This document shows, one piece after another, positions 21,326-33,510 of a stretch of 64,000 bases of DNA (within the stretch, counting starts at the first letter, position 1; the number at the start of each line of letters is the position of its first letter). The translations under genes were made by a program, and so were the position numbers. Source of the stretch: Ascarosepion bandense (taxonomy: Eukaryota; Mollusca; Cephalopoda; Sepiida; Sepiidae). The notes beneath the pieces were generated by a model. That model was not told the origin of the DNA and did not search any database. It was given only the letters and a program-made list of their open reading frames with translations. Where the stretch lies: the NCBI GenBank assembly GCA_037127315.1, contig JBBBDQ010001028.1:2470001-2534000 (forward strand). Direction: 5' to 3'.

Positions 21326-24091
21326 TATCCTTTGATCATCATTCACATCATCTATCATATTTTCTGTCATTATTAAGGTTAAAAATAAAATATCAATGTC
21401 AAAATGACATCTCTTCCCATCTTTATCCATACATTTTCTTCATAAATATTCTATTTTTCTCGGAATTGCTTATATAAAACTAAAGAAAAAGTACTCTTAT
21501 TAATTATCTAATCGATTTTGTTAAATATTAAAAGTATCAAATAATTCATTACAAAATCTGAATGAGAGAGCATTTATTTTCAGAAATTTTAAGATGGCCT
21601 TGTGCGTATCGCTTTCTTGTCGTTATTCGGAATATTTGCTAAACCTTGCTTTGTCTGGCACAAGGTCTTAATAGTAGAATCAGATCACCACATAAGCGTA
21701 ATATCCTGCGAAAATAATTTGCTTGGCATCGCTCAATGACAGACGTTTTTTGTCGTGAACATCTTTGTGTCTTCCCAGATCTTTTCTTTAATGATCTTGG
21801 CAGGATCAAACAAGCCTTTTCAAGTTAAGAGGATTTTGTTGATTTTTTTCCGATTACACTAACTTCGTCGTCTCAATTTTTCGTCAGATTTCTATTTATT
21901 TAAAATTTCATTGCAAGTTCTCTAATCATCGTGGACATCACAAGAGGTATAATGTCCTATAAATTTTGATAACAACAGTGAATGTCGTCATCGATTGTAA
22001 TTATTATTAGTTTCTATGTTAGCCGATATAGAAGTTCTCTTACTAAACAAACCAAGTTTAATCCAATTTTCTTAGTGAACAAACCTTTACCTAAGTAATC
22101 TAATTTTAAAAATCTTTTCGTCATTATCTTCCTGATCATTAGCATTTATTAAAGAAATAAATTGGACAAAAGTGTGCTGTCAAATAGAACATGATTCTGT
22201 TTCCTCAATACTTGATGTCTCTAGTAAAACTGAAGTTAGAATTGTTTAAGTTCTCATCGAATATTATTCCAGTCACGTTAAAAAGGGATTCGGAAAGAAT
22301 CTTAGTTCTATTTGACTTGGTTCTTGTATATTTAATGAATACTTTGCTGGAAATGATGCATTTACCATTGTTTGTAGGTGGTTTAGTTTGTTCAGATGAG
22401 AGAAGTTCTTCAATAATCCAATTACCACTCGGAATTTCAAAAGCAATTTTTTCGCAAACCTTATCTTGACATAAATGAAATAATTTATCATCATTATCCT
22501 TTTCTTTTCTCGTCCTTGTAAGTCGTTTTCCTTGTGATGTTTCATTTCTTAATTCTTTGAATTCTTTGTATTGATGCTGTTTCTATCTTTATCTGAAACT
22601 CGAAATTGGCTGAACGATTTTGTTTTAAAGCAATTAATATGAAGCATTTTCGTTCCAATTCACTAAGTTTATTTCTATCATTGATTACAAATATTAAGAA
22701 TTGAAAAAAATTAAACAAAAAGACATAGCTGTCGAAGTCCGAGGATTCAACAAGAACGTCAAAATATTTGTATTGGACTCAACAGTCATTAAAATGCGAT
22801 GGGGAAAAGAATAAAAAAGTAGCTATTTGATTTTCAGGAATACTTGTTTTCTGTTCGATTAGTTTCTCTTTATTTCATTTTAAAACTATAGACTTATCTG
22901 AAAAAGAAAAACTGTGTTCACAGAATAATTTCAAGATGAAACACATAAAAGAACAATTTTATTTAATAAAGTACAATAAAAAACAATAGAACTATTCATT
23001 TTATTGCAACATCGATTTTTCTTCCGTTAACACACACGTATGCGCTCCCATGATTATTCAAATATCTCCAACCCAAAAAAATAAAATAAAAACAATGCCC
23101 AGCCCTCTGGAGAAGACGAAAGAAGCATTAAAATTCAATAAACTCTTTTATTTTTAATAAACAAACAACAATAATTTAATCAAATATTTTTCTTTAGTCT
23201 TGGTTTACATTAGTTTCTTTCAGTTGAGATGCCTTTCTAAAAGTCTTTTTCATGCAAAATATAACATTCAAAATTTAAGAGCTTTGAGGTGTCGTAATGT
23301 CAAATATTGTGCTGCTTTTGCCAGTGGGAGAAATAATTTTCATTGTTGTGGATGAAGAGGATCGTAGAGAGATCTTAAACAAATGCTACATATGGCGAAG
23401 TTCTCAATGAAAAATTATACATATTTCTCTATTTGGGTAGTAAACATTTTTCATTTAATGTAACAGACCTAAGTTTTTCTAATGTTCTTACGGTTTCTCT
23501 TTGAATATACTTTGAGTGAAACTTTCCGTAATGAGAGCGCTTTCGGCCAATTTTTTAACCTTTTTCAAGGGGTCCTTTTTCCTGTTCGGGCAATAAAGTA
23601 AATTCTGCAGAAGTATTAATAATCTTAAACTGTATGAGAGAATTCGACACGGCTTTATGTTAAGGAATATTAGACCGCTAACACATTTGAACGATCAAAT
23701 AAAAAGTTTGACGTTTATCTTGAATTGTTTTATATGAACAGCCTCGATATAATTTAGTCAGTGCCAGTAGGAAGTAATCCTTATAATAATGACGCTATTA
23801 ACCAGAACATTTCTAATGGAAGCAGGTATTTGTTTTGGGGCGCTAAGATGCTTTTATGGCACTTATACAAACAAAGTTGCTTTTCATCCTTCGGGAGATG
23901 GTTTTTGGCATGCGTCAAATATAGTTTTAGCTCAACACGAGGCATACTCTTGCACGGGGCAATTACATTGATATAGTACATTGATTGTTTTTAGATTAGA
24001 TTTATATGAGAGTGTTGTTATTTGTGATTATAAGATTAGTAGATATTAATATTCTATACTATAGTTTGCTGGTAAAAGTTGCTAGAAGACG
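21326..24091. other. About 2.8 kb with no recognised gene
   Basis: AT-rich. The frames at 22191-22469 (plus, 92 codons) and 23761-23976 (plus, 71 codons) show no motif. Around 23545-23605 is 'gcgctttcggccaa...ctttttcaaggggt', resembling the 33.4-kb and 56.7-kb repeat family. Confidence 0.45.
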
Positions 24092-24375
24092 GCCAGGTAA
24101 CACTTGTTTCTAATTTCTCCTGTTAGCGGGTTAGGGAATAATTCCAAGGAGTTTGATTGTCTTTACGTCATTTATGTCGACAGTCGTTGAACGGCAGTCA
24201 GATGACACCTGTCGCTCATCTCTTATGTTAGCGGTCTAGGGATCAATTTCCAGGAGTTCTATCTTTTTTACGTCATTTATGCTAATAGTCGTTGGACAGC
24301 AGTTAGGTGACACCTGTCGCACATCTCTTTTCTTAGCGGGCGAAGAATCAATTACAAGAAGTTCAACTTCCTTTA
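24092..24375. repeat. 105-bp tandem repeat, about 2.7 copies
   Basis: Unit anchors 'gtaacacttg' (24097), 'atgacacctg' (24202) and 'gtgacacctg' (24307) are exactly 105 bp apart. Each is followed by 'ttagcgg', 'gag/aag ttc' and, in the complete units, 'ttacgtcatttatg' and 'agtcgttg.acagcagt' blocks. Units are diverged by several substitutions. The array lies directly upstream of an RTE relic. Confidence 0.9.
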
Positions 24376-24429
24376 AGAACTTTTAATGAAAGAGAGACAA
24401 AAAGAATGCCAAGTTATGACATAGAATAT

Positions 24430-26090
24430 AAGATAAAATTTTAAGAAATACAGGGAAGATGTGATGCAGGCAAAAGAGGAATGACTAAACGAAAGATTTG
24501 CATAAATAGAAAGAATAAGTATCACGGATGAAGCAGATAGGCATGCAAAACATAAGAGAACAGGACAACGAAAGAGAACGACGAGCAATACAAAGATATA
24601 TCGAAGGACCAGAAATAATAAAATCTGCAGTGGGATCTGAACTAGCCAAACTGAACAGAAACAAAGCGGCAGTGCCAGGCAAAATTGTAGTAGAGATTCT
24701 GGAAACCTTAAATTATTTTGGCATAGATAATATTGCAGAAACAATAAATGAAAAATACAACCGTGGTGATATGCCGGAAGACCTAAGAAGATGTACTTTC
24801 ATGGCACTGTCTAAGAAGCCAGATGAAAGCGAATACGAGCTCCCTCGTAAATCAGCTTAGTGTACCATATAAAAAACTCATTATCAGAATTCTTATGAAT
24901 AAAGCGCGCAGCAGAATCAGACCTGAGATAAGAACAAGAGAAGAAACGGTTCGTCAAAGACACAAGGAACGCGATATTTATGTTCGGAATGTTATCAGAA
25001 ACAGCAATACAAATGCAGAAGTACGTGTATTTGTATTTTATAAATTATGCAAAGGCGTTCGATAAAGTACGCCACAAATATCTTTTAATCTGCTTAGCAT
25101 CCACGACGTATTGGGAAGGATATTAGGATAATCCAGAACATGTACTGACATCAAACAACTTTCTTACGGATAAAAAATGAGTTCAGCAGATATATATAAA
25201 AAAGGAAAGAAGTGTAAGACGAGGATGTGCCTTCTCATCGGACTTGTTTAGCCTCGAGGCGATTTGAAAAGAATTAGAAATCATACAAGGATTTCTTATT
25301 GACGGTCAAACTTTTAACAACATAATATATGCAGATGAGAGTGTTGATAACAGAAACGGAAAGGAAACTACAAAATCTCCTAGGGAAGGTAGTGCAGGAA
25401 AGTAAGATGAAAGAACTAAACATCAACTACAAGAAGACAGAGTGCATTGTTGTTAGTAGAGGGATGGGCCAAAATGCAAATTACTAATCGAAGATACCAA
25501 AATCAATTACGAACATGTAAATGACTAGGAAGTGTCTTAACACATGATGGAAAGTGTGACACTGAAATCTGAAAGCGTATTGGGATAAACAAAGATGCAT
25601 TCCAAAAGCTAAGCAGAGTATTAAGAAACAAAAAACTGTTCGGAACAAAGAAAAGAGTACTTTGTCTTCTTATATGGCAGTGAATGCTAGACAATCGCAT
25701 CAAAGATGAAGAAGAGACTTGAATCAACAGAAATATTTATACAGAATGATGCTGAGGATACCAGTGGCCGAATGTGTGAGCAAAAACAGCGTTTTAGAGA
25801 AAATGAAAACAAAAAGAAAATTTATGCTTATCAGCAATAGGCAGTTTAAATTTCTAGGATACAACGAGAAAAGTTGGCTTGGAAAATTTGATACTTACTG
25901 AACAGAATGAAGGCAACAGAGACAGAGGAAAACAACGCATAACCTACTTAGTGAGCTTGAGTAAATGGGTAGCAGAATAAGATTTTGGAGAAATAATGAA
26001 ATTGATTAAGGGCTACAATAGACAGGAAATTGTGGAGAGCCATGATAGGTTGCATTCTGAAGGGACACAGCACGAAGAATAATAGTATAT
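24430..26090 (+). pseudogene. RTE-type LINE relic, linker to C-terminus
   Basis: Plus-strand blocks in order: 'DVMQAKEE' linker text, 'SELAKLNRNKAAVPGKIVV' (pre-RT block, 24630-24690), 'NINEKYNRGDMPEDL'-type text (24750-24785), 'INYAKAFDKVRHKYLL' motif A (near 25040-25090), 'RRGCAFSSDLFSLE' motif B (near 25220), 'NNIIYADESVDN' motif C (near 25320-25345, YADE for YADD), 'GKCDTEI'-like text (25550), 'KMKKRLESTEI' (25710) and a 'ATIDRKLW' terminus near 26010-26035. Multiple stops and frameshifts. Same family as 7.4-8.4 kb. Confidence 0.85.
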
Positions 26091-27167
26091 TGCAATTTTA
26101 CATGTTTGCTAATGTCAAAGGGTAAAATGCATTGTCTAATAAGGCTTCGCATGACAAATTCATCATGTTCATAATTTTCGGGAATCTGGTTGCAATAAAA
26201 GATGTTCATCTTCTGAAGTAACATATTTCAGCGTTGTTTTCGTTTAGTTACTGTAGTAGTAATCTTATTTAGTTATAGGTCAGGTAGAGATAATTATTGT
26301 TAAGTAATCTTTCTTTTATATATCTGAGTTCATTAAACATTAGGTGTGCTTTGTGTAAGAAGTATGTTTATCACTTCTATTTTCCATATTCATGGGCATT
26401 CGCTATTCTAGTTTAGTGGGCAAGGAAAAGTAAATGAAAATTTCATCTTCTTTGTCTGTTACATTCAATGATATGCAAGTTGATTTAGGCAGAAATTTCT
26501 TGTACAAATATGTTAGTCAAAGTCCATCGAAAGTTGTGTGTTTTGTTTTTGTTTTCTTTAAATTAATTGTCTTGGGGACCTGGAACGACATTTCGAAGAA
26601 CTGTAACTTATTCTAAACGTGTCAGTAGTGCTTCAATGCTGACAGTAAATTAAAATTACAGCACCTGGAGACCAGATTCTGCACTGTTACAAACGTTTGC
26701 TAAGGTCTACTCCTTTTTTCCATGGTGACCAGTGATAGGGTTCTACCTTCATTCAAGTTATAGTCGTTAATGAGTGCAACGTAGACATTGGAAGCGATAT
26801 CTTCCACAATGTATTTGCCCAGAACTCACAGACCCAAATTCTGGATTCGTGGTTTGTGACACCATAAGTTGTAACATTTATAGGCTTTTCTGTCGTTTTT
26901 AAGGAAACCTTGCATAGCACTCATGTACATCGAGTATATTGTTCAACAGGAAGACTATGTTCTGTTCCAGCAGCATAATGTCCGCGTAAATGATACTCGT
27001 GATAGCTAACATTCTTTTTAAGATAATCAAAACTTCACTGGTCGGTACAATCACAAGAGAGATCTTTTGAGAGTAGATGGCACATAGATTGTTTCATTCA
27101 GTTAGTCGGCCTACAACAATTGTTGTATTCTGTTGTTAAAAACTCAACTCTTATATTAAAATCTCAA
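26091..27167. other. About 1.1 kb with no recognised gene
   Basis: No motif in any frame. 26640-27060 has more balanced base composition than its flanks and may be an old repeat that I cannot name. Confidence 0.4.
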
Positions 27168-27334
27168 AACTTATATTCGTACAATCTTAATATACTAAAT
27201 ACAATGCCTTATTCCACACTTTTTGTACGTGTTAATACTACCCTTTTCATACGTATTGTATCAACACGTACAAAAAGCGTGAAATAAGGAATTGTATTTG
27301 ACATATCAAGATTGTATGAATATAAGACTTGATT
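27168..27334. repeat. Foldback (MITE-like) element with ~65-70 bp arms
   Basis: Left arm 27168-27236 pairs with right arm 27259-27332. Blocks shared after reverse complement: 'cttatattc.tacaatctt', 'aaatacaat.ccttatt', 'cac.ctttttgtacgtgtt'. The loop is about 22-35 bp. This is the shape of a small non-autonomous foldback transposon or an inverted duplication. No coding content. Confidence 0.85.
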
Positions 27335-28797
27335 TCTTAATGTCCAAAGAGATTGACAGTAAATTTATAACGAGTTTGTGGATGCATAATTTATTTTTGA
27401 ATCTGTAGATACATTGATATCTATATATGTCCACGTTTAGAATAATTGATACCTTTATATTTAATTTAATCTTCAATAAATTGGAAAAAAATCTAAAGTT
27501 TTGTACTTTTTATTTTTCTCAGCTTTGCTAGCACTAATAAAGTAAGATTATGGTACGCCAATATTTAAATGAAGGATATGCTGTGAAAGTTTGCATTTAA
27601 AAGTCGTTTACTTTATTTTAAATATTGTCCACGAGCATGGATAACTAATATATAACTACTCCTAAAAGGTTACCGAATAACCAATTTTCTTCAACTTAAA
27701 TACATTTTATATCTTGTCAGAAATTAAATTTAACAGGTTGTAATAATTTTTATGGTTTCTCTTACATTTCAGTTTTAGATTTTTAAAATCTTTTTTAAGC
27801 ACCAAAATCAGCTTTTCACTTCACATCCGAAAATGAAAGTCAAAAATGTAATTCTATTTTTTATCTTTTTAATTAACGCTTAAGGAAAATTGCTCATCTT
27901 AAAAAAATGGGTAAGCTATTTGATGTGTAACCGAAAGAAACAAAATTAAGAAAACACTAGCTTGACTAACGGCAGTAGTTCTTACGTATTATCTCTACAC
28001 TCTCAAAGGTTAGCGTTCGAATACACTGGTGTTCGAGGCAGGCGAAACCTATCTATAGAGAAGAGAACTTAATAAGAATAAATATATGGAAATATCACAT
28101 GGAAAAAATAACTTTCTTGTAGAGCTGCATAAATGTTAGAAATAAGAGACAAAATTGTATATACTAGTTTTAACCTGTGAACATTTCACGGTTTTCTTAT
28201 TTTAATATTCTGGTGAATTTAAATTTTTAAATTAATGATTGATTTAACTCATAACGAGTTCTACGACAATAAAATAACTGTATAAATTCCCTTATCATAT
28301 TATTAGATATTTAAGCTTAATAACTTTAACAATGCAATAAAAATCATAATTATGAATGCTGATTGCTATTTTAAGTGGGTAACGTTTTCCAACGTTTTTC
28401 ATTACACTGAAACGGACGTGAAAAACTTGTTTCTCCTTATTTATTTATTTAATTTATTTTATTTTTCTGAAACCAAGTAGTGTCTTTTCCCTCTCTCCAC
28501 TCTATGAAAACTTAATAGTGCATTATTCATTTTTGTTAGAATATAACGATTGTGCGAAGAAACGAAAAGAGAGACACTTGAAATTATAATAGGATGCATG
28601 TATATAAGTATAATTGTGTGTTTCGGCAGCAATCCCTCTTTCATACAAGTTTCAACCAAAGAAGACTGACAAGATACTGCGATTAAATCTTTCGATATGT
28701 CATGTGTTCGTATAAGCGTTTTATTTCTGAACATGAAATGTGTGAAAACGTTCAAAATGTTCTGCATGTTCGAGTGCTTTCGGCTATTTTATTTCTG

Positions 28798-28803
<6 letters not shown>
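27335..28803. other. About 1.5 kb with no recognised gene
   Basis: AT-rich. The 102-codon minus frame at 28459-28767 has no motif I recognise. Confidence 0.45.

Positions 28804-28850
<47 letters not shown>
28804..28850. repeat. (AT)n microsatellite
   Basis: About 23 AT units. The two plus-strand frames across it are driven by the repeat. Confidence 0.97.
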
Positions 28851-28854
<4 letters not shown>

Positions 28855-29439
28855 TTGCGTCGATGGCACAACTCGGAGTTTCATGCGTTATGCGATTATC
28901 AGGTGCATTTTTCAAACTGACAGTTTAATAGATTTGAATTTAAGTTCACTCGATGCTCATGGGAGTTAAATCTTAGAAAGTTAGGTTACTGCTTTTTAAT
29001 AACTAGAGTAAATATTGAAATATACTAAGGCTACATATAAATTAACATTTTAAAATTAAAAAATATTAAAACATTAAAATGAAGGGAGATGTTGTCAAAA
29101 GGGCGTGTTTCATAATTATTAATCGTAATATTTGCGAGAGAAAGAAAAAAGAAAGAAAGAAATAAAGAAAGAAAGGGGAAGTAAGATGGAAGAAGAAGAA
29201 AGATATATAAAAGAATCTGTATCAATCGGGGTATAAGAATTAAAGTAAGTATTTTTATGTGGTCATTAAATTGCCTTTTTTGTGAAGTAGATGATGGTTA
29301 TTCATATGTTTTAAGATGACAAGTTTTTCTAAAAGGCATAAGTTACATCTAAATCATTTTCTTGTGTAAGATTTGGATTTAGCGACGATATTCAGTGCTT
29401 TTGCTGTATTTACCATTGTTTAAAGACTAGTATGGCGTT
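28851..29439. other. No gene seen; contains a purine-rich tract
   Basis: 29130-29200 is almost pure A/G on the plus strand. Otherwise no signal. Confidence 0.45.
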
Positions 29440-29790
29440 TACTTATTTTAAGGCATTAACGTATTTAATTCTAGAAATTTCCTTATAGCTACAATTGGTA
29501 CTTAAACGAATTTGGATTGATTTATGCAGGTTGTTGATGATTCTATGGGGGTGATTTGATTCCCCATTCGTGTGTTTATGATTATGTGAATACTTATTGT
29601 ACGGTTTGTATATAGCATTTCTTAGGTCAAAGATAACATCTAAGAAATTTCCGACTTTAGCGTTTTTGATAGTGGTAATATAAAAATCGTTATCTTTGAA
29701 AAAATGATTAGATCCCTTTTGAGTTTGCACGCTTCTTCTCGACTAGTTTTAGGGAGGATTATCACAGGCTTAAGCAGAATCTTACCCTTC
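29440..29790 (-). pseudogene. Penelope-like element RT fragment
   Basis: The minus frame 29730-29443 reads 'NDFYITTIKNAKVGNFLDV' then 'IFDLRNAIYKPYNK', then 'GESNHPHRIINNLHKSIQI'. The 'NFLDVxxDLxNxxYxPY' block followed by 'SNHPxxIIxxLxKSI' is the region just after the catalytic motif in a widespread group of Penelope-like RTs. The 55.3-kb element here has the same block. About 110 residues survive, with no catalytic motif or nuclease. Confidence 0.7.
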
Positions 29791-30149
29791 TATAAAAATG
29801 CAGAAATCCTAGGCTTCCATAGATATGCATAAATCAGGGTTGGTTTTCCAAGTCCACATGCATTCATCATAAAATAAGACAGATAAAATAAGAGCTTCCA
29901 TGTTCATTAAGAATGGCTTAGAATAAACCATTGGAAGAACACAGCCGAGGCAATTGATTGGTTTAAAAAATAAAAAATAAAATGGGTTGCACTTTCATCC
30001 AGTTTGATATTTAAAACTTATATTAGTCAATAACTGTTAAACTCCGAATCTCAGCCTTAAATCTTGCTAGAAATTACTGCCTCATCAACGAACAAGAGAC
30101 CAAAATCTGTTCTAATAAAGTAGTATATATTTTTTAAATCGTATCACGC
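29791..30149. other. No gene seen
   Basis: Separates the Penelope fragment from the 3' end of the LINE A copy. No motif. Confidence 0.45.
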
Positions 30150-30184
30150 CGAGCAAGGCGGTAATGCCACTGATGTGCAAGGGT

Positions 30185-30480
30185 CTACATAAGTGTAAGA
30201 AGATTAATTAGAAGAGAGTGAAGAAGTGGCTGTAGTCGAGCCACCAAGTCAGTACCTATCACATTACTGATTCTCCTTTGGAGCCTGTCGAGAACACTGA
30301 GATGAACAGCAGGGGCGCCTGACCATATATGGCAGCAGTATTTCATGCACGGACGAATGGTTGATTTGTATATATGCAGGATGGATTCAGGCGGAAAAAA
30401 CATCTTGGCCCGATACAGTGACCCAACCTTCTTAGCAGTGGATTTAGCTATGGACTCGATGTAGTGGTTTCATTTGAGAT
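30185..30480 (-). pseudogene. LINE A C-terminal region
   Basis: 'MFFPPESILHIYKSTIRPCM', 'CCHIWSGAPAVHLSVLDRLQ' and 'RRISNVIGTDLVARL' match the other LINE A 3' fragments at 16.3 kb and 52.3 kb. The block that should follow ('VASLCLFYKYFHG' and 'SRTSRLWN') is deleted here, giving a shortened 3' end. Confidence 0.85.
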
Positions 30481-30615
30481 CAGAAGAGAAGGTAAGGCTG
30501 AGGAGGCGCTCTCATGGACAATCGCTTGGTCCATGCTTATGGGAGGCAGGAGAGGTTGCCTGGGATGACTGACAGACAGCAGCTTGGTCTTAGACGCATT
30601 GAAATTGACAAGCCA

Positions 30616-31099
30616 CTACTTGCCCCAATTCACCACAGAGTGTAGATCCCGTTCAAGGTCAGCAGCGATATTATGTTTGTCCGCCACGGCGGGTTTCTTA
30701 CTGATGTGAGAGTAAACTGTAGTGTCATCTGCGTAGATGCCTACTTGGCACTTGATCTCATCTGGGAGGTCATTGATGAAAATAAGGAAGAGCGTCGGGC
30801 CCAGGATAGAGCCTTGTGGGACACCAGCATTTGTGCTGTAGGATGAAGAGGCATGCCCATTCAAAACGACCTTTATTTTGTGGTTATTTAAAAAAAGATT
30901 GGATTAGATCAAGCAAGCGTCCGGAAATACCGTAACCCCGTAACTTGCATAGAAGGCCAGAGTGCCAAACCCTGTCAAAAGCCTTGGAGATGTCCAGAGC
31001 AACAGCACGAGCCTCGCCTGACTCATCAAGGGCCTGGAGCATGTACTCCGTAACGGTTATTAGAATGTCGGCCGTAAAACCTGGCAAAGCGGAAGCCAT
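30616..31099 (-). pseudogene. LINE A RT palm, motifs A to C
   Basis: The frame 31099-30884 contains motif A 'ALDISKAFDRVWHSGLL' and '[15 protein letters not shown]'. After a shift in an A run, the frame 30864-30616 has motif B '[17 protein letters not shown]' and motif C '[14 protein letters not shown]', both intact. The end reads '[16 protein letters not shown]', the region leading into the thumb. Confidence 0.9.
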
Positions 31100-31853
31100 A
31101 CTGCCTGTCAGAGAAGAGTTTGTGGGCAGTAAGATGTTGATCTATTTCAGCATTAATTATGGCCTCGAACACTTTCCCGAAAATTGGTAGAAGACTGATA
31201 GGGCGATAGTTGGATGGGTCCTAGGGTTTACCACCGTTCTTAAATACAGGAACGACTGAAGAGAACTTCCAGCATGCAGGAAAACAGGAAGCAGAAAGGC
31301 AGTAGTTATACAGTTTAGAGAGGACAGGGGAGAGTTCAGGAGCACACCTCTTAAGGACTTTCACTGGGATTCCATCACCACCGCTCGCCTTATGGGGGTC
31401 AAGTCTTGAAATTACTCGGGATACTACTGTCGGGGCAATATATACGTCGTACAGTTTGGCCTCAGTTCTAATAGGGAAGTCGGGTGATGGTACTCCATAT
31501 GAGTCAAATGTGGAGTTGGATGAGAATATGCGAGCAAAGCACTCATCTTTGTCCGCAGATGACGTGAGAACCTCAAGTTCATTGATTAAAGGAGGTATTG
31601 AGGATTTGCTATTGTTCAGCACCCGTTTGCATAACCGCCAATAGTCCTTGGAGCCGAACTTGCGGTCAGCTATGCGCTGTCGCATTCTCTCAGCAAACAA
31701 CCGTTTGGCGTCATTCAGGATTCTCTTGCACTCATTACGAGCAGACGTGAATTGGCGCCTATTGTGATCAGATGACTGTCGCTGGAATAGTCGGAAGTAA
31801 TGGTTCCTGTCGGCAATGGAGAGAACCACGGAGAGGAAATTTGTTTCAGACAA
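31091..31853 (-). pseudogene. LINE A linker and N-terminal RT
   Basis: The frame 31853-31221 (about 210 codons) covers the Arg-rich linker 'RNECKRILNDAKRLFAERMR', 'KDYWRLCKRVLNNSKSSIPP', 'LDPHKASGGDGIPVKVLKRC' (the RT-0/1 block) and 'CWKFSSVVPVFKNGGKP', where a TAG stops the frame. The same frame then reads on as 'DPSNYRPISLLPIFGKVFEA' to 'FSDRQYGFRFAR', so a single stop separates two well-conserved parts. Confidence 0.88.
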
Positions 31854-31859
31854 TACTTC

Positions 31860-32620
31860 CTGGTAGGTATGAAGGCATCAATGCCAGCTTTCACCCATGA
31901 CGAAACCTCAGAGGCACAGTCATCAACTGGGAGATCGAACACTTTTCCCCAAGGGACGTCGCAGAGGAAATCGCGAAAGGCGTCCCAGTCAGCTTTTTGG
32001 TAGCAGTAGGAGGTCTTATAGGTAGGAGGCTCCTGTGGGGAGTGAGAGTGGAAAGAAATATTGAGAGAGACAAAAGCATGGTCGGAGTTGCCGAGAGGGC
32101 AAAGCTGCGAGACTTGACAAGCGTCAGGTGCAGAGGTAAAACATATATCTATTAGCGAGGAGTGTCCAGAGGGAGTGCTTGGAAAGCGAGTGGGGTAGTC
32201 CACCACTTGCGTAAGGGATTGGGAAATAGCAAAGTTCATGGCGTGGATGCCCGCTGGATTAGTAATAGAGTCTTTAAGCCACTCAGAGGGATGGGCGTTA
32301 AGAACTCCGAATACAAATATGTGAGCGAATGGGTGGTAGGAAATAGCCTTATCTATGTTGTCAGCAATGCTATCTAGAAGGGAAAAGAGGGAGAACGGTA
32401 AAGAAAGAAAAGGTAACTAACCGAACTGAGGAGAGACAGACGGAGACATACATCTTGGTGGTCAGTAGATTCGAGTGATGTCACCCTAACTATAGGGAGG
32501 TGTTCACTAACATAGACCCCTAGCCCATGCATGTAGACAGTGGAATCCTTTCTTAAAAGTGGGAGATAACCAGGGATGGAGAAGTCAGAGGAGGGAATTG
32601 ATGAGTTGAAATATTTATAT
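31860..32620 (-). pseudogene. LINE A endonuclease region
   Basis: Minus-strand text 'HGLGVYVSEHLPIVRVTSLE' (near 32500), 'FVFGVLNAHPSEWL' (near 32290; the usual GDFNAHHxxW metal-binding block with Gly-Val-Leu in place of Gly-Asp-Phe) and, in the frame 32239-31715, 'PSGHSSLIDICFTSAP' and 'LGNSDHAFVSLNI'. The SDH motif is the catalytic His block of APE endonucleases. The Asp in the GDFN-type block is lost, so activity is doubtful. Confidence 0.85.
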
Positions 32621-32940
32621 ATATTACTCTACCGGCCTGAATATTACGATAAATTTCAGAGAAGAGACGACTATTTACAAAAAATCGGAAAGCTGCAGGT
32701 TTATAAGGCTTAATTTGCCTTCTTTTAGACTGTGAAATTAGTCGTGGTCGAGCGGTCTAAGACATATCAGATTAATTGATGGCTTCCCCTTGGTTGTTAA
32801 GGGTCCCCGAATTACACACATCTTCCTAACAAAAATTATTATAAATATTCAGACCTGCAGAGTCATATGTATATAGTGTCTAATTAAACACAGAATATCT
32901 ACTCAAAGATGAGTATCAATTAAAATGATTTTCAAAAAGT

Positions 32941-32972
<32 letters not shown>

Positions 32973-33276
32973 AGACTGTGAAACCAAAATTGCTGATAGT
33001 CAGTGGAATACTGATAGAAAGGCATTTAAATTAAACACTTTGTAGTAAAGTGCTTGATATCAAAGAGAGAGGATTGTTAGTATTAAGTTAAAAAGAGAGG
33101 ATTATTAATATTAAGTTAAAGGTTGTCACTTAGCTGGTTGATGCTAGCATCCCGAAATTAATAAGTAAAATAAGCTCTAGAAGAATAGGCGGGAAATTCT
33201 ACCAACGAAGCCCAGGGGTCGGTATGATGAATATAGCATCAATCAAATAAATGACAACCTTTTACTAATATTAATT

Positions 33277-33277
<1 letters not shown>
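32621..33277. other. No gene seen; short (TA)n at 32945-32972
   Basis: A short direct duplication is visible near 33060-33120 ('aagagaggattgttagtattaa' and 'aagagaggattattaatattaa'). Nothing coding. Confidence 0.45.

Positions 33278-33325
<48 letters not shown>
33278..33325. repeat. (AT)n microsatellite at the end of repeat family Y
   Basis: About 24 AT units immediately beside the family Y copy that follows, as at 56.8 kb in the other orientation. Confidence 0.97.
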
Positions 33326-33327
<2 letters not shown>

Positions 33328-33510
33328 AAGGTTTGTACCCACAGAAAGAACTAATTACTTTAAATAAAATAGACGTTATTATACTTAACCCAACCCGAGG
33401 AACCTTTCGGCCAACACTCTTCAAGGGCTTACGTTGGCTTTATTATAAATGATTAATACAGGACAAAGGAAATGAAGGATTACTTACAAAAATGGGGTGA
33501 AAGATAGAGT
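33326..33510 (-). repeat. Interspersed repeat family Y, copy 1
   Basis: Its reverse complement matches 56640-56791: 'aataaagccaacgta.cccttgaa.agtgttggccgaaa.gttcctcg', then 'gacgtctattttgttt'-like text, 'gtgggtaca' and a TA tract. 'gttggcc' near 'gccaac' forms a short hairpin. Such short conserved ends with a TA tail suggest the terminus of a retroelement, possibly Penelope-like, but no coding part is attached here. Confidence 0.75.

Larger units (their letters stand above)
30150..32620 (-). mobile_element. LINE A (APE-type Jockey/CR1-group non-LTR retrotransposon), best copy, 5'-truncated
   Basis: Read on the minus strand: partial apurinic-type endonuclease (32620-31860), linker, RT (31390-30610) and C-terminal region to a 3' UTR ending near 30150. 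The 3' tail has the reverse of the 'cacatcagtggcatt..ccttgctcgg' sequence seen at 16.97 kb and 41.2 kb. RT catalytic motifs are intact ('ALDISKAFDRVWH', '[11 protein letters not shown]'). Lesions visible: an in-frame TAG near 31220, a frameshift near 31075-31090, and a frameshift in the A run near 30890. It is the least decayed LINE A copy in the window, but the N-terminal part of the endonuclease is missing. Confidence 0.9.
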
